DNA of 64,000 nucleotides from Rhizophagus irregularis (taxonomy: Eukaryota > Glomeromycota > Glomeromycetes > Glomerales > Glomeraceae): contig NC_089458.1 in the NCBI RefSeq assembly GCF_026210795.1, positions 1,814,001-1,878,000 of the forward strand, in the 5' to 3' direction. The notes under the pieces are model-generated. The model was not told where the DNA came from. It worked only from the letters and a program-made list of their open reading frames with translations, and searched no databases. Positions within the stretch are counted from its first letter, which is position 1. The number at the start of each line of letters is the position of its first letter. Both the position numbers and the translations under genes were made by a program. Positions 33,419 to 46,102 of the stretch are shown here, piece by piece.

Positions 33419-33822
33419 CTTTACAGAAATTGCAAGATCGTAGCGATGGCTTAATGCGCAGTAACTGCATATATGTAATTTCTTTACGATTACATAATGT
33501 GATCACTATGTATTTATAACTAAGGTTGCTTGCCGAAACCTAGGGGTTTAGGTAAGATGGCGTTTCGCCGAAAAGCGAAATTCTGCTGAAACTATATTAA
33601 AGTTATATTAAAAAACTGGCGAAACTTTGGAGAAAGGTGAAACTGCCAAAACTTATTATAAATGCCGAAACTGCCGAAACTCTGCCGAAACTATAATAAA
33701 TCTATAGTAAAATTTTGACGAAACTAATCGTAGGATTTTGAGGAGGTTTAGACAAGCAACCTTATTTATAACGCAGTTACTACGTATTAAGTCATCGCTA
33801 CAATCTTGCAGTTTCTGTAAAG
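33419..33822. mobile_element. TA-flanked MITE containing a hAT-like MITE
   Basis: The arms CTTTACAGAAATTGCAAGAT and, inverted, CTTTACAGAAACTGCAAGAT continue for about 50 bases with a handful of differences. TA flanks both ends (33417-33418, 33823-33824). The centre is split by the 244-bp element at 33,521-33,764. Confidence 0.8.
33521..33764. mobile_element. 244-bp hAT-like MITE, GCCGAAACT motif
   Basis: The ends TAAGGTTGCTTG pair, and the exact 8-bp duplication TTTATAAC flanks it (33513-33520, 33765-33772). GCCGAAACT, GCGAAACT and related motifs recur about ten times. No coding sequence. Confidence 0.88.
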
Positions 33823-33977
33823 TACAGGGATAAAAAATAATAAAATCAAACATTAATATCATTCTAAAGATATAAAACGCTAAATTAAAAATAGTATTAT
33901 ATTCTAAAATAAAAAATGTAAAAATAAAAAATTAATATAAGATTAAAAGTAATATTATATTTTAAATAAGATTAATC

Positions 33978-35092
33978 TGCTAAAACTTATTTAACTTAAT
34001 GCTAAAAGTTGAAACTTCTTACATAATGCTAAAATTTCTGAAATACTAAAATGCTAAAACTGCCAAAAGCTGTTTTAGCATTTTAGTATAATTTTAATAT
34101 AAATAATATTAATATTTTAATAGAGTTTCAATGAAGATCCTACTTACTTATACTGATAAAAATTACCATAAAAATTAGCTCTTTACTAATGATTTTTATT
34201 TTACTTTTTTCTTAAATTTTATTAGTTAATTAGCTAAAAAGGAAAAAAATTATAACAATGTAATATAAAATTTCCTTTTATAATAGAATTTGCAAAGAAT
34301 TTTATATATAATTTTTACCTTAGGTCTGAAAGTAACCTATCTTATAAGTAAGCAGAATCTTATTTTAATATAATTTTGTATTAGTATTCAAAATCAAATT
34401 ATAAAAAAAAAGTATTAGTTATTTTATTTATTTTTTTATTTTTTTTTAAAAAAAAGAGCCTAATTTATTATTAATAGTTAAATATAATTCTAATTAATTT
34501 GATTTTAACAAACAATTTAAAAAATAAAAAAAAATGTATTATTTATACTGATTTCTTAATACCATTAGTATTACTATATTCAATTATATATTACTTACTT
34601 TCAAGAATTATCTAAGAAGTTATTAAAAGTTTAGAAAATAAAAAAAAAATTGGTATTAGTTAAGTTTTCTAATATCAATTAATACTTATTTCAAGGTTCA
34701 AAAAGTTTTTTAAGCTATATATTTCTAAAGAATAAAGAAAAGAGAAATATTAAAAGTAAAAGCAAATAAAAAAGTATCTACTGACAAAATTTATTTTAAA
34801 AAACTGTTCTTAATAAAGAATAAAAAAAAAGGAACATTAAAAGTTATGAAAAATAAAGAAAAAAATGAAATTACTTTTATTCATTTAGGTACTATTTGTT
34901 TGGAATTTTTAAAAAATTAATTAATTTTTTTTAATTTTTTTTTTTTAAAAAAAAATAATTATCAAATGTTAATATTATATAATATATAATGCTAAAACTA
35001 TATGTATATTATATAATATATAATGCCAAAATACTAAAATAATTTCAGCAGTTTTAGCAGTTTTAGTATACTGAAATTTTTTAGTTTCAGCA
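33978..35092. mobile_element. Probable GCTAAAACT-motif element holding family T MITE
   Basis: Clusters of GCTAAAACT / AGTTTTAGC lie at 33,990-34,090 and 35,020-35,092. The right end reads, inverted, TAAAGTTGCTTGCTGAAACT, close to the terminus at 33,521. The left end is less clear. It contains the MITE at 34,134-34,361 and long AT-rich DNA. Confidence 0.5.
34134..34361. mobile_element. Family T MITE, 228 bp
   Basis: The ends AAGATCCTACTTACTTATA and, inverted, AAGATTCTGCTTACTTATA pair. Internal landmarks match pieces at 14,800-16,020 and 37,225-37,400. Non-coding. Confidence 0.75.
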
Positions 35093-35099
35093 AGCAACT

Positions 35100-35650
35100 T
35101 TAGTTTTAAAATAAAGAATATAAAGATAAATAATAAAAATATTATCTTAAAAATATAAAACATTAATAAGATCAAAAGTAATATTATATTCTAAAATAAA
35201 GAATATAAAAATAAATAATGAAATTAAAAGTTAATATCATTTCAAAATAGGTTCTGTAATTACCAGATATTAAAGATAGGGCTTTTATAACTAAGATAAC
35301 CTATTACTAAATGAAGTCTATCTACAGAGTCAAATGATCACTTGATAGTACATATGTGAGGTACTATTAGTATAACGATGTTAGAGTAGTTATTAAGGAA
35401 TTTTACTTGATATATATTTTCTTTATTTTTTACTTTAATAAAATTGCAATGCGCTGCGAAAAAAAAACATTATTTCAAAAATAAAAAATACTAGAATTAA
35501 GAATAATATTATATTTTAAATAAAAATATAAAAGTAAAACAATTACAAAGATAATTATATTTTAAAAACAAAAAATAAGAATAGTATTAAAAAGAAAATA
35601 TAATTTGAAAATAAAGAATACAAAATAAAAAAATAAAGTCAAAGGTAAAG
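35100..35650. repeat. Degenerate AAAATAAAGAATATAAAAATAAA repeat region
   Basis: Decayed repeats of TATTATATTCTAAAATAAAG and ATATAAAAATAAA occur at 33,880-33,975, 35,100-35,245 and 35,480-35,650. Insertions break up what was once a continuous stretch. No genes. Confidence 0.5.
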
Positions 35651-36079
35651 ATGCTATTTTTAAAAATTTTAGTTTAATTAAATTCAATCTGAAGCTATTT
35701 TTTATAATAAAATTAATTGTTTAAATTGTTTTTATATTTTTCTGAAACTAATTATAATTTAAAAAGTTTTAGATTTATCAATCATTAGAAAAACTCCACC
35801 TACTATTGAGATAAATTACTTTATGTACTAACGGCTATTCTATTAGCTGCAATAAGTATTATAAGAGTTAAAATTACATCATAATTATCATATAAGTAAA
35901 ATAAAAAGACTATTTTATTATACTTAATGTAAAGTAAAAATAGGAGGGTAGTATAATTTTAGATAAGTATAATTATTGTAAAAATTAATTAAATTAATTT
36001 ATTATCTATCTAATCAGTATAAGTTTTAGTAAAAATTAATGATAATATCTAATTATACTTTAGTACCTGTTTAATTTTT

Positions 36080-36790
36080 TGTTGATAAAAATGCTAGTAT
36101 ACTAAATTGCTTAACCAGTTACTTAACGCTAAAATAGTCTTTAATTCTGTGCCAGCATTTTGCATAAAAAAGGCTAAAAGAATCCTTATATTTTTAGCAG
36201 TTAAATCAGATGAAAAAATCTTAATAATAAATTTAATCTAGTTTGCAATAGCGTTTACAGCAACTAGAATATGTAGTTCTTCTATTATCAAGTACTAATC
36301 TAGAATAAAAATGCTGAAATTACTTCATAAGGGCACAGTTAAGTTTCATCTAAAAGAAACTAATTTTAAATTATCTTTTTCTTTAGTTTTTTTTGAAACT
36401 TAAATAAGTAACAGTAATATTATATTTTAAAGCAATATATTTAAAAACAAAAGAGTGACATATCCTAATGTAATTTCTGATATTGATTCCATACAAATCT
36501 AAAAGATAACAAGCTGAAACTAATATTATCAAAAAGGTAGTTTTGCAAGTAAAATCTTTAATTGACATTAAAAAATTATCAGTGAGGCCCACAATGTAAC
36601 CAAAAGAAGGAATTATATCAATAGTTTCATCAGACTTAGAAGCAAGACTCTGCAGACGAATTTTTCATTTAAATTGCTTATATAATCTTAATGATATCTA
36701 GATGATTTTTTATAAAAATATTATCAATCTGTGTATGAATTTCACTAATTACAGATTTATAATCAGCAATTGTATTTTGATTTTAAAAAT
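36080..36790 (-). pseudogene. Unidentified protein relic, possibly of a mobile element
   Basis: Minus-strand reading, with frameshifts, gives ISEIHTQIDNIFIKNHLD (about 36,760-36,700), RLQSLASKSDETIDIIPS and FGYIVGLTDNFLMSIKDF (about 36,660-36,540), then LVSACYLLDLYGINI, and further on SRLVLDNRRTTYSSCCKR (about 36,300-36,245). The amino-acid content is protein-like but stops and shifts interrupt it. I do not recognise the family with confidence. Confidence 0.4.
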
Positions 36791-37224
36791 TATTGTTATA
36801 CTCTCTTCTTCTAAAAGAAAGTTTTATTAAATAATTTATTGAGTTCATTTTTTTTACAACCATCTCTATAAGCTTATTTCCAAAAATATCTTTTTGATTT
36901 ACAGACCTAAAATAATATTGAATTTTAGATTTATCTAATTAGTTTTTCTAATTGAACAATTTTGAACTATTCAAAATCAGTTTTAGACATACTAGTTTTG
37001 AATGTAGTTTTAAACAGTATAAAATTGTTCAAAAATTCTAATATTTTATTAACTGAAACTAAAAATAAAATATAAATATAATATTGAAATGTTAAAAAAG
37101 TAAATATTTAGTAAATTAAATAATTTGATTTTAAATAAATTTTATACAGGTTTTGAACATTTAAGTTTAAACAAATATCCAAAATATTTAATTATCCAAT
37201 TGCCTAATACTTGCTCAATACTGG

Positions 37225-37400
37225 TTTAAAATAAAATTTATATATAAAATTCTTTAAAGATTCTACTATAAAAGAAAATTTTATATTACATTGTTATGAT
37301 TTTTTTCCTTTTAGTTAATTAACTAATTATATTTACGAAAATCCTAAAGATTTCATATAAAAGTGAAATTTCTACTGGTAATATATTTTAGTAGTAGATA
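37225..37400. mobile_element. Decayed family T MITE relative
   Basis: Matches the inverted 34,134-34,361 copy at AAATTTTATATTACATTGTT, TTAGTTAATTAACTAAT and flanking segments. The ends are not preserved. Confidence 0.5.
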
Positions 37401-37713
37401 GAGTTCTGTTTCATACAACAATACTAGTTAAAGGTAATCATATTTCAAATCAAAGTTAAAAATAAAAAAATAAAAGTGTAAATCTTAAAACTAACAATAA
37501 AAAATAAAAATAAAAAATAAAAAAATAAAAAAAATAAATATTTGCATTTAAGTTATATTAAATTAAAACTTCAAAAATCTGAATTTATAAATAAAAAATG
37601 CAACTAAATGATTTAACAAAATTAACAAAAATAATAAAGTAGCTGTAAAAATAAAGTTAATACTGTAATGTTTTTAATAAGTAAATAAATTTTTATTGGC
37701 TAATTATAGTGAT

Positions 37714-37921
37714 CTAATCGTAAAGCTTTAAATGATTCAATTCAGCTGATCCATTTGCTACTTCCCATTCTTTAAGTTTATCTTCAGTTAATTTAATAAA
37801 AATACAACCAGAGACCTTTTTCTCATGAATAATATTTAAATTATCCTTATCTAAATATATTTCTTCAAATAAAAATTTGATAAGTTTTTTGGTATTATTA
37901 ATACAGTTGACATTATTAAAT
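37714..37921 (-). pseudogene. SAM-like domain fragment
   Basis: A minus-strand open frame of about 68 codons ends in TAG (37714-37716), lacks an ATG and is preceded by an in-frame stop. It reads KKLIKFLFEEIYLDKDNL, NIIHEKKVSGCIFIKLTE, DKLKEWEVANGSAELNHL and KLYD. The pattern LI-FL--E---DK-NL-II---KVSG--FIKLTE-KLKEW matches the SAM-like domain very common in Rhizophagus hypothetical proteins. There is no evident splice acceptor or rest of gene, so it is a relic or a captured exon. Confidence 0.6.
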
Positions 37922-37924
37922 TAG

Positions 37925-38365
37925 AGTATGCAATACAACTTTTCATTATTATATTAGATATAAATGTGGTTTTAATTATAAAGGTGATTATTAAAAAAAA
38001 AATTCTATTAGTTTTGATTATTGATTATTAATATCATTTTTGATTATTTAATAATATTACATAGTCATATATATAGATTCACATTTACACATCAGAGACT
38101 TTATTTTTAATAACACTAAATAATTTCAAATTATTAATTATTATTTTTATTTCCTTATTATTTGGTATTTCTTATATATTCTTTATATTAAACTAGTTAA
38201 AATAATGAATTGCTAACATTCATATATTATAAATTTAATCTGTTTATTTTTTTAAAATTTATTTTTAATAAACAATAGTATTAATCAATCATCTATTAAT
38301 ATATACTTCAAATTCAATATAGTGCAAAACCTCTATACTCAACTACTTATGTATAATAACAATTG
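37925..38365. other. AT-rich stretch, nothing recognised
   Basis: No supported features. Confidence 0.6.
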
Positions 38366-38371
38366 ATTGAT

Positions 38372-38690
38372 TCATCATGACATCACGGCGGATTTATGAA
38401 TTTGTCTGTCATGTCAAATTAAATAAATATTTGACAGTCTTTTAGTCACCAAATTTTCCAAATTTATTAGTGAACAGTCAAAAATGAGCTCTGAAAAATT
38501 TTTTTGTACCCAAATCTTACGTTTAACCAATTTTTCCATTACCTAACCAATTTTTCCAGTGTTAAAGGTGCGTCACATTTAACATTTTTTAGGAAAAAAG
38601 CTTAATGTTTCTGTAAGTCAATTTTAATTTCCGAGGGCGCAGCAGAATTTTTTTCAAATTTCATAAATTTGCCGCAATGATGTTGGTTAA
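38372..38690. mobile_element. Possible ~320-bp MITE
   Basis: CATGACATCACGGCGGATTT (about 38,378) and the inverted right end CAACATCATTGCGGCAAATT (about 38,690) pair imperfectly for about 28 bases. The interior has AACCAATTTTTCCA direct repeats. Target duplication not found. Confidence 0.45.
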
Positions 38691-40965
38691 AGTAATTTAT
38701 TAATATTTATTATTAGCACTTATAAAATATAAGGTATGTTGGTAAAATGCATTTAAGTATTTACTTAAAATACTAATAAAATGCTTAATAAATTAAATGG
38801 TTAATAAATATTAAAATTTAATACTTATTTAATATATTAAGCATTTATTGCTTAATAAATATAAAATTTTAATGCTTATTAAATATTGTTATTTAGTAAA
38901 CATAAGATTTCAGTTGGTTTAACATCGTGATGTTATAAATTTCTAAAAAAAAATTTTTTTATATTAAGTAAAAAATTTAACTGATAATTTTTATTGATAT
39001 GATCATTAGCTTTAAAAATTATCAGTTATTTTTTTTCTAAATTAAATTTTGGCTAAGTTTTAGCTGTTTAAAAATCTGTAATTTGAATATACTGACCAAA
39101 TTTAGTTAAAATTGAGACTAGTCTAATTTTGCATTACAGATTTTTTTTAGTTACATTTAATGTAATATTAATTGTTATTATACTTCAGATTTTTTTTCAA
39201 TATGTTAAGAAGAAAAAAAAGTTCTAATATTGCAAAAAAAATATTTAATGAACAAAATTGTTTAAGTATAAGTCAATTTAATGTTATAAATAATGATATT
39301 TAAAAGACAGTTCAGATGATAAATTTATAAACAAAAGAATTCAAAAACTAAGTAATTTTACTTTAATTTGGTCAAAAAATGCACATAATAAAATATAAAT
39401 CTCATCATCATATATCTGATTCATCAGTTTATAATAAAATACAATAAACAAATATATTATATAAATTTTTATATCATATAATTAATAAGATAGGCTAATA
39501 TATGTATCACGTAATGCTTACATAATTTAAAAAATTGAGACTTTTTTTATTTTTTAAATCAATTCCTTAATTCTTTTTATAAAATTAAAATTCAATTATA
39601 AAATCAAATTTTATTTAAATTTTTTAAGTTCCTATTATAAAGGTTTTGCACCGTACTATCAGTTAAAATTTCTTTTACATCTTTAAGTATTATACTATTA
39701 TTATGATTTTCTTGAATCAGAGTAATATTACTTTTGATACTAAAACTTCGTAAATAAAATCTATAGAGTCTAATAGGTATATTTGGTCTTTATGATGAGA
39801 TTATTAAAGTTAACAAATAAATCTATTAAAGTATTAATAATAGTATATAACCCATTAAACCTATAGTAACTTGGCTGTAAATTAGTAAAGTTAGTAAAAT
39901 ACAAAAAAAATTGGTAATTACCAATCTGAAAAACTTTAAATCAATTTATGAGTTCTTTATTATATATTGGAGATATAATATCTCCATAGTAACTTGAGAT
40001 ATTTTTATTAATAATTTTAACGAGATTTTTTTCAAATTTGATATTTTGATTATATATAATAAAAGTACATTAAAATTGATATATTCAGAATATTCTTTTA
40101 ATAATCTATATAGAATAATATTTCTATAATGCATTATACAAAGACTAACATTTTTCTTTTGTAATTGGCTTGTTTTATATTACAATAAGGCATAAATTGT
40201 GAGAATTAGATACTAAATCCAAATTTAAGTTTAAGTCTAAATTATCATTAGATAACTATCCTAAATTTTATAATTGTCTTAAAAATGAATTCATTATAAG
40301 GAAAAATTTGTCCTAAATTTCATAATATACCATACAGTAATATCCCTTAAACTGTAGGGGTTAAAATTAATTTTAAAAATTTTTGAATTTTTAAAATATC
40401 TTAAGATCTAATGATCATAAAAAGATGAAATTATATTTGTTAGATTCCTCTTATTAAAGTGCATTTAATGGTAATAAAATCATAACTCTAAAATTGGTAA
40501 ATAAAAAGTTATATTGATTTATAAATTTTTAGATTTTATAAGTTATCCTGTCACATAATATTTGTAGAAGGACAATTTTATTTCTATCAGATTTTTCTTA
40601 TTAAGACACATCAATGGTGGTGATTTTATATTTCTAGAGTTATTAAATGGATAAAAAGATATTTCAATTTGAAAAATTTAGCTACTATTTGTTATAATTT
40701 GTCAATCATTTACTTTTAAAAAATCATTAATTAAATTGAACTTTTTTTTCGATTTTTACTTAGAAAATACTATAGAATTTATTATAAAAATATTGGTTTA
40801 TATAATAAAACATTTTAAGGTATTTAAAAGTGTCTTTAATTAAAAAATAAAATTGCAGGCAAAAAATTTAGTTGCGAAAACAGTTTAAGGGATAGTACAT
40901 AATTATATCGAAAGATGCTGAAAATACATTGTAGATGAGACATCCGTAAATGATGATAATGATAC
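38690..40965. other. Very AT-rich stretch, nothing recognised
   Basis: Only short spurious frames; no terminal repeats that I trust. Confidence 0.55.
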
Positions 40966-40970
40966 GAATA

Positions 40971-41132
40971 CAGTCGAAAACGATATAGTGAATCTTGATA
41001 TAGTAAATTTTCAGACAACTATAATCAATTTCCCTTGCTATAACGAATTAATCAATCAAATCTCTTAAAATCTTCATATAGCTATAGCGAATTGAGGTTT
41101 AAAAGCTAGTTTGTTTATATGAAGATTGACTG
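40971..41132. mobile_element. 162-bp pogo-like MITE
   Basis: The left end CAGTCGAAAACGATATAGTG and the inverted right end CAGTCAATCTTCATATAAAC sit between TA dinucleotides (40969-40970, 41133-41134). GCTATAACGAA and TATAGCGAATTGAGG motifs inside resemble the 31,758-33,235 element. Confidence 0.6.
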
Positions 41133-41286
41133 TAAAAATATATTTCTTTTATCTATTAAATAAATATAAAGAAAGTTAATCGAATTATTTATAAAAATTT
41201 GTTTTCGTTTATTTCATCATTCTGTATCCGATAGTATGTACATACAGCTTTTTTAATAAAGAAAGAATCATAAACTACGTTATTTA

Positions 41287-41469
41287 TAACGTAGTAAAAA
41301 AGAGGAAGAAAAGCGGTGCAGTATTAGCGGTAAAGATAAAAAAGCTAAGTCACATAGTAAACGCACTGAAGTGGATGTTAAAAATGTTGACTGTAATATG
41401 TTAGAAAGTAATTGGAATAAATGGAATGATTTGGCATTCCATCGTGGCGGTCACTGGGCAAATTTTTAG
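41287..41469 (+). pseudogene. Unidentified coding-like fragment
   Basis: An open frame of about 60 codons ends in TAG (41467-41469) and has no ATG near its start. It reads RSKKEEEKRCSISGKDKK, AKSHSKRTEVDVKNVDCN and MLESNWNKWNDLAFHRGG. GC content is above the surroundings, and the residues are charged and varied, unlike AT noise. It may be a last exon or a relic. Confidence 0.35.
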
Positions 41470-43650
41470 GTAGATCATGACGTCATTTGAATTTGAGGTC
41501 GCATCATGGTTTTTAACAATGATATGATCGTTTAGGTGACAGGTCGACTTGTTCTTTATGAAAAGTAGTCTTGTTTCATAATGCTTAATTCTTATATGTA
41601 TTTGTTTATCTTATATTTTGTAAGTTTATATATGTAAGTAAGTGTGATTAACTGATTATAATAAGACATGATCGCATCTATAATAAAGTTTTAAAAAAAA
41701 AAATAAAAATAAAAATAAATATAAGTAAAGAAATTAATAATACAGATATTAATATTATTACATTCAGTTAAATATATTTACCAGTAATTGAAGATAAATT
41801 AATTATTTTCTCATTTTCGTTTAAGATTTCAAATTTGTTTTATTTTTTTTTGTTATATAGAAATGGTATTACCAGATTGTGATTAGGTTAGTAAATTTAT
41901 TTTATAAAACAATCAAAGTTTAGCAAATAATTTAGAAGGTATACTTAAATTTAATTTTTTAATTTTACTGGCTGAAATAAATCTTTAATCTTCTGAGATG
42001 ACCATTTAAATGAATAAAATATTTTATTACCTAATAAGAAAAAGTAAGATTAATATAATAAATAATAATAATTCTTTAAAAAAATTATTTCAAATATTTT
42101 ACCTTGTATATTTATATAACTGTAAATTAATTAATAATTATTAAAACTAAAAATTTTATAAAATTAATTATATAGAATATTAATAGTTTAAAAAACTGAA
42201 ATTTAATACTTTAATAAGTTAATTAAAATTAATTAATTAATTAAAAAATTTTATAAATAATTACTATATAGAAATATAACAAATATTTATTTATAAAAAA
42301 TTAAAAACAATATAAAATTATATATATATAACTAGAAATTTAATATTTTTTTATTTATATTAAATAAAAATTACTTTATATTATATATTTGTATTTTAGT
42401 AAATATTAAAATTAAAAAAACAAAATTATTACTGTATATGGTGTAAATTTATTAAATTTGAATTATTAGGTAAAGTTTTTGAAAAATACCTTTAAAATAA
42501 GTAATTTTTTGAAAATTTTATATAATTAATAAGTAAATTTTTAACTTATTTAAGATTTTTCAGTGGTTTAATATAATTAATATTATTATTTAAATAAAAT
42601 AAATAAAAATTATATATAAATTATATTTAATGAATTATATAACTCTTTCATTTATATAATAAAATAATAACATTACAAATAATTTTAAAATAAATAAAAA
42701 TAAAAATAAATAAAAATAAATTAAAAAGAAATTTAAAATATTAAAAAATTGAAAATAAATTTATATAATTTTACTATACCATATTTTCTTTAAAAAATAG
42801 CTGATTTTAAAATTGTACAGTATATATTAATTCTATATAAATAAAGTTTATTTAAACTACTATTTACTTTATTCTTACTTTTGTTACTTTAATAATAGAA
42901 AGTTGAAATTACACTTTTTTTAAAAAAAAATATTTTTTTTTATATAAATAAATAATTTAATAAAAAAATCAATTATAACAATTTTTTATTTATCATAATT
43001 TAATAAATAAAGTAAATAAAGTAAAATTTATTGTATTAAATAATATTCAATAAGAATATTATTAAAAGTAATTTTATCAAATAGTTAATTTTTTTTATGA
43101 AAAATTATAATTATTAAAAATTCTATTAAAATATTTCAACCACATTGTATAATTTAAAATTATATATTTCATATTCATATAAATATAGCATATACTATTG
43201 TTTTATTGTAATTTAAATTATTTAAATTGCAAAATAAAAAAAAAATGTTATTTTTAAAATTCTAATATCATATCAAATTTATTAATGAAATATATTATTT
43301 TATTCATATTTTTTTTATATTTATATATTCTTCAAATTTATAATCAAAGTTAATATTGCATATTAATTGAATTTTATTTTATATTTTACTATAAAAAAAA
43401 TATTCTTTAAATCTTTTTTATAAACTTTAAATTTATTTTTTTTCCTTTTTAAAGAAATCGTAATTTATAAATGTACAGTACATAGTTTGAAAATTTTGTA
43501 AAAAATTGAGACTAACTTTTATAATGAATATACTGTCATGTAAGATCAGGACAACTTTTTTTTAAAGTTATAATTTCATTAGTTTTTTTTTATTTTTTTA
43601 AAAAAAAATAAAAAAAAATTTCGGTTTATGCATACAGTATAAATTTATTA
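41470..43650. other. Extremely AT-rich stretch, nothing recognised
   Basis: Long runs of A/T-only sequence with no coding signal or terminal repeats. It separates the repeat-rich part from the gene block. Confidence 0.6.
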
Positions 43651-46061
43651 TTATGATTATGATATACACAATATATTGTCTTAATAGTTTACTAAATGGT
43701 CAGGGGACCAAGTCTATAGCGCATATTCTATTTACCTTGTAAGATCTAATTTTTTCTCCATTCATTCTATTTTATCCAGTGAGAATGGCAGAATATTATA
43801 AAACGTATGCAGTAAATCGCGACACGTTCTACATTGGTCCCTTGATTTCCACAATTTCATTCACTTTAAAATAGATTTTTTTTTTTTTTTACCTCGTTTT
43901 CGTTTACTTTTGATAACGTTGAATGAACCCTTATAAGTTAATAACTTTTAGTAACATATTAATTAGATATTAATGGATGAGATGTCAATATATCTTATTT
44001 AAAATTGCATCACCGCAGTGCAGGATACATAATGTGTACTGTACAGTAGCGCCAACATTTTTTTTTTTATTTAGGCCAACAATAGGCATTATTACATGCA
44101 CAAAGTAAATAAACTTGTAACTAAACTTGTTTATAAGAAATTTGTTAATTTCGGAAGGAATCCCGTCATCCGCGATTAACAGAAAATTCAATTGACTGAC
44201 TATAAAAAAAAAAAAAATGATAAGCTATAAATATACTATAATCACATTCTAAATTTTCTCATTTGTGTTATAGTTTATACTTTAACACATATTTGTTTTT
44301 TATACAATTATGCATCACGTCGTTTTATAAATTTCTTTTTCCCATTTTATATAATTATACTACGCGGGTTATTGTATAATTAATATCTATCATTAATATT
44401 CGGAATAAATATCTTAAAAATTACGGAATTTTATTTTATGCACCATCAAAAAGAATTGTAATTATTTATTTTCATTATGTAGAATGGCGTAAAACCTATT
44501 TTTTCTTTCTTATCATTTTAATTTAGATATTAACATAATCGTTTCAATTAGAGTCGATTAAGATTTAATTAAAAAGATTTTAAAGAAACGTAACAAAGAT
44601 ATTATAAAACGCGCACGAGTCTATAAAATGTATTTTTTAGCAGAGGGGGAAAACACTGGGAAAAAACGCCCAAGCTAACTGCAAGGCGTTAAAACTTTCT
44701 CAATGTTTATTCGTGTTCACTTTACGATTTATTAAGTTTAGTAAAAATTTTCGTGTGCCCAATTTGATATATTTTGACTTGTTTGTGTTTTTCGTCTCTT
44801 TTTATGGATAAAGTGGTCATACAAAATTTTGCATGAAAAAAAAATATTATTTTTTTTTTCCTCTTTTTTTTTTTTCTTTCTCTTCACTCTCTCTCATTTT
44901 TTTTTTTTTTTTGCAGTACACTGCAGAAATGGATCGTAACACTATTGTACTACACGTAACATTGTACAGCATTTTTTAAGTCATGGAGATAAAACCAAAT
45001 CGTAATTGGAGAAATAATTTGTATGACAAATCTAACTTGGCTTGGAAGTTGGGAATCTGTCAAATGTTACTTTTATTATTTAAAAGGATGGGATCCAGAT
45101 CCACGATAGACGATGAGCATACAAAAGGTTTCTCTTAGAACAATCCTAGAAACCTGTATACTGTTTTATGCAATTATATGTAATTATATGTGCAATTTTG
45201 TAAATAATCGAGATTGGTAAACTGTCGTGAAACAAAATAAGCCCTGTAATGATTCTTTGCGCCACCCGTTCTCCGTTTATTATTATTATTATTATTATTA
45301 TTATTTTTTCAATTTGTTCTATCCTGGCAAATCTTTTTTTATAATAATTATTGTAAATCGGTCAAAGGGTAAATTTTTATGATGTTCTTTCCCCTTTAAA
45401 GAATTATTTATATTGTGCGAAAAAAAAAAATTATAATAATAATTTTTTTTTTTATTTAACCGGAAGGTAATATACCCGGTTTTTTGTCACATTGAAAGGT
45501 TCAGCTAAAACCCTCACAATGAAAAAAACAAAGTAGGTATCACAGTTAAAATTTTCCGACTATGAAAATTATCATTTAAATATATACAATATTACTATAT
45601 TTGTAAAGAGACGCGCGGGGATGAGCCGTGGGATATAATGGAATTAACCGCTGTTATGATATCAATACCAAAAAAAACACAACAAAAAATCGAACAATGT
45701 CAATAAATGTCAACATGTTGTCATTCATTGCACTTGAATTCTAATTTTTTCTGTTATGTTATTTGTTCTCACTTTTTCTCTAACAATAATATTGTTCTAA
45801 CTGACTCCAGCCTAGTTTGAACCCGCCAATAACTGGAATTTATTTGGAAGATATTGTAAAAAAAAAAAAATAATAATATATTATTTTAAAATAAACTTTC
45901 AAGTAACTCATTGTTGTATTTACACTGTTGACTGTTTGAGTAAAGAGCACATAGATATCTGAGTTTCAGAAAATGAATCAGACCCTGTTACTCCTATTTC
46001 ACACATTTTTTTTTTCTTCTCCCTATTTTATGATTTAATATTATTATTATTATTTTATATA

Positions 46062-46102
<41 letters not shown>

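Noticed and set aside
33430-33480. tRNA-like stretch with GCGATGGCTTAATGCGCAGT
   Set aside because: No cloverleaf could be drawn; it is one arm of the TA-flanked MITE at 33,419-33,822.
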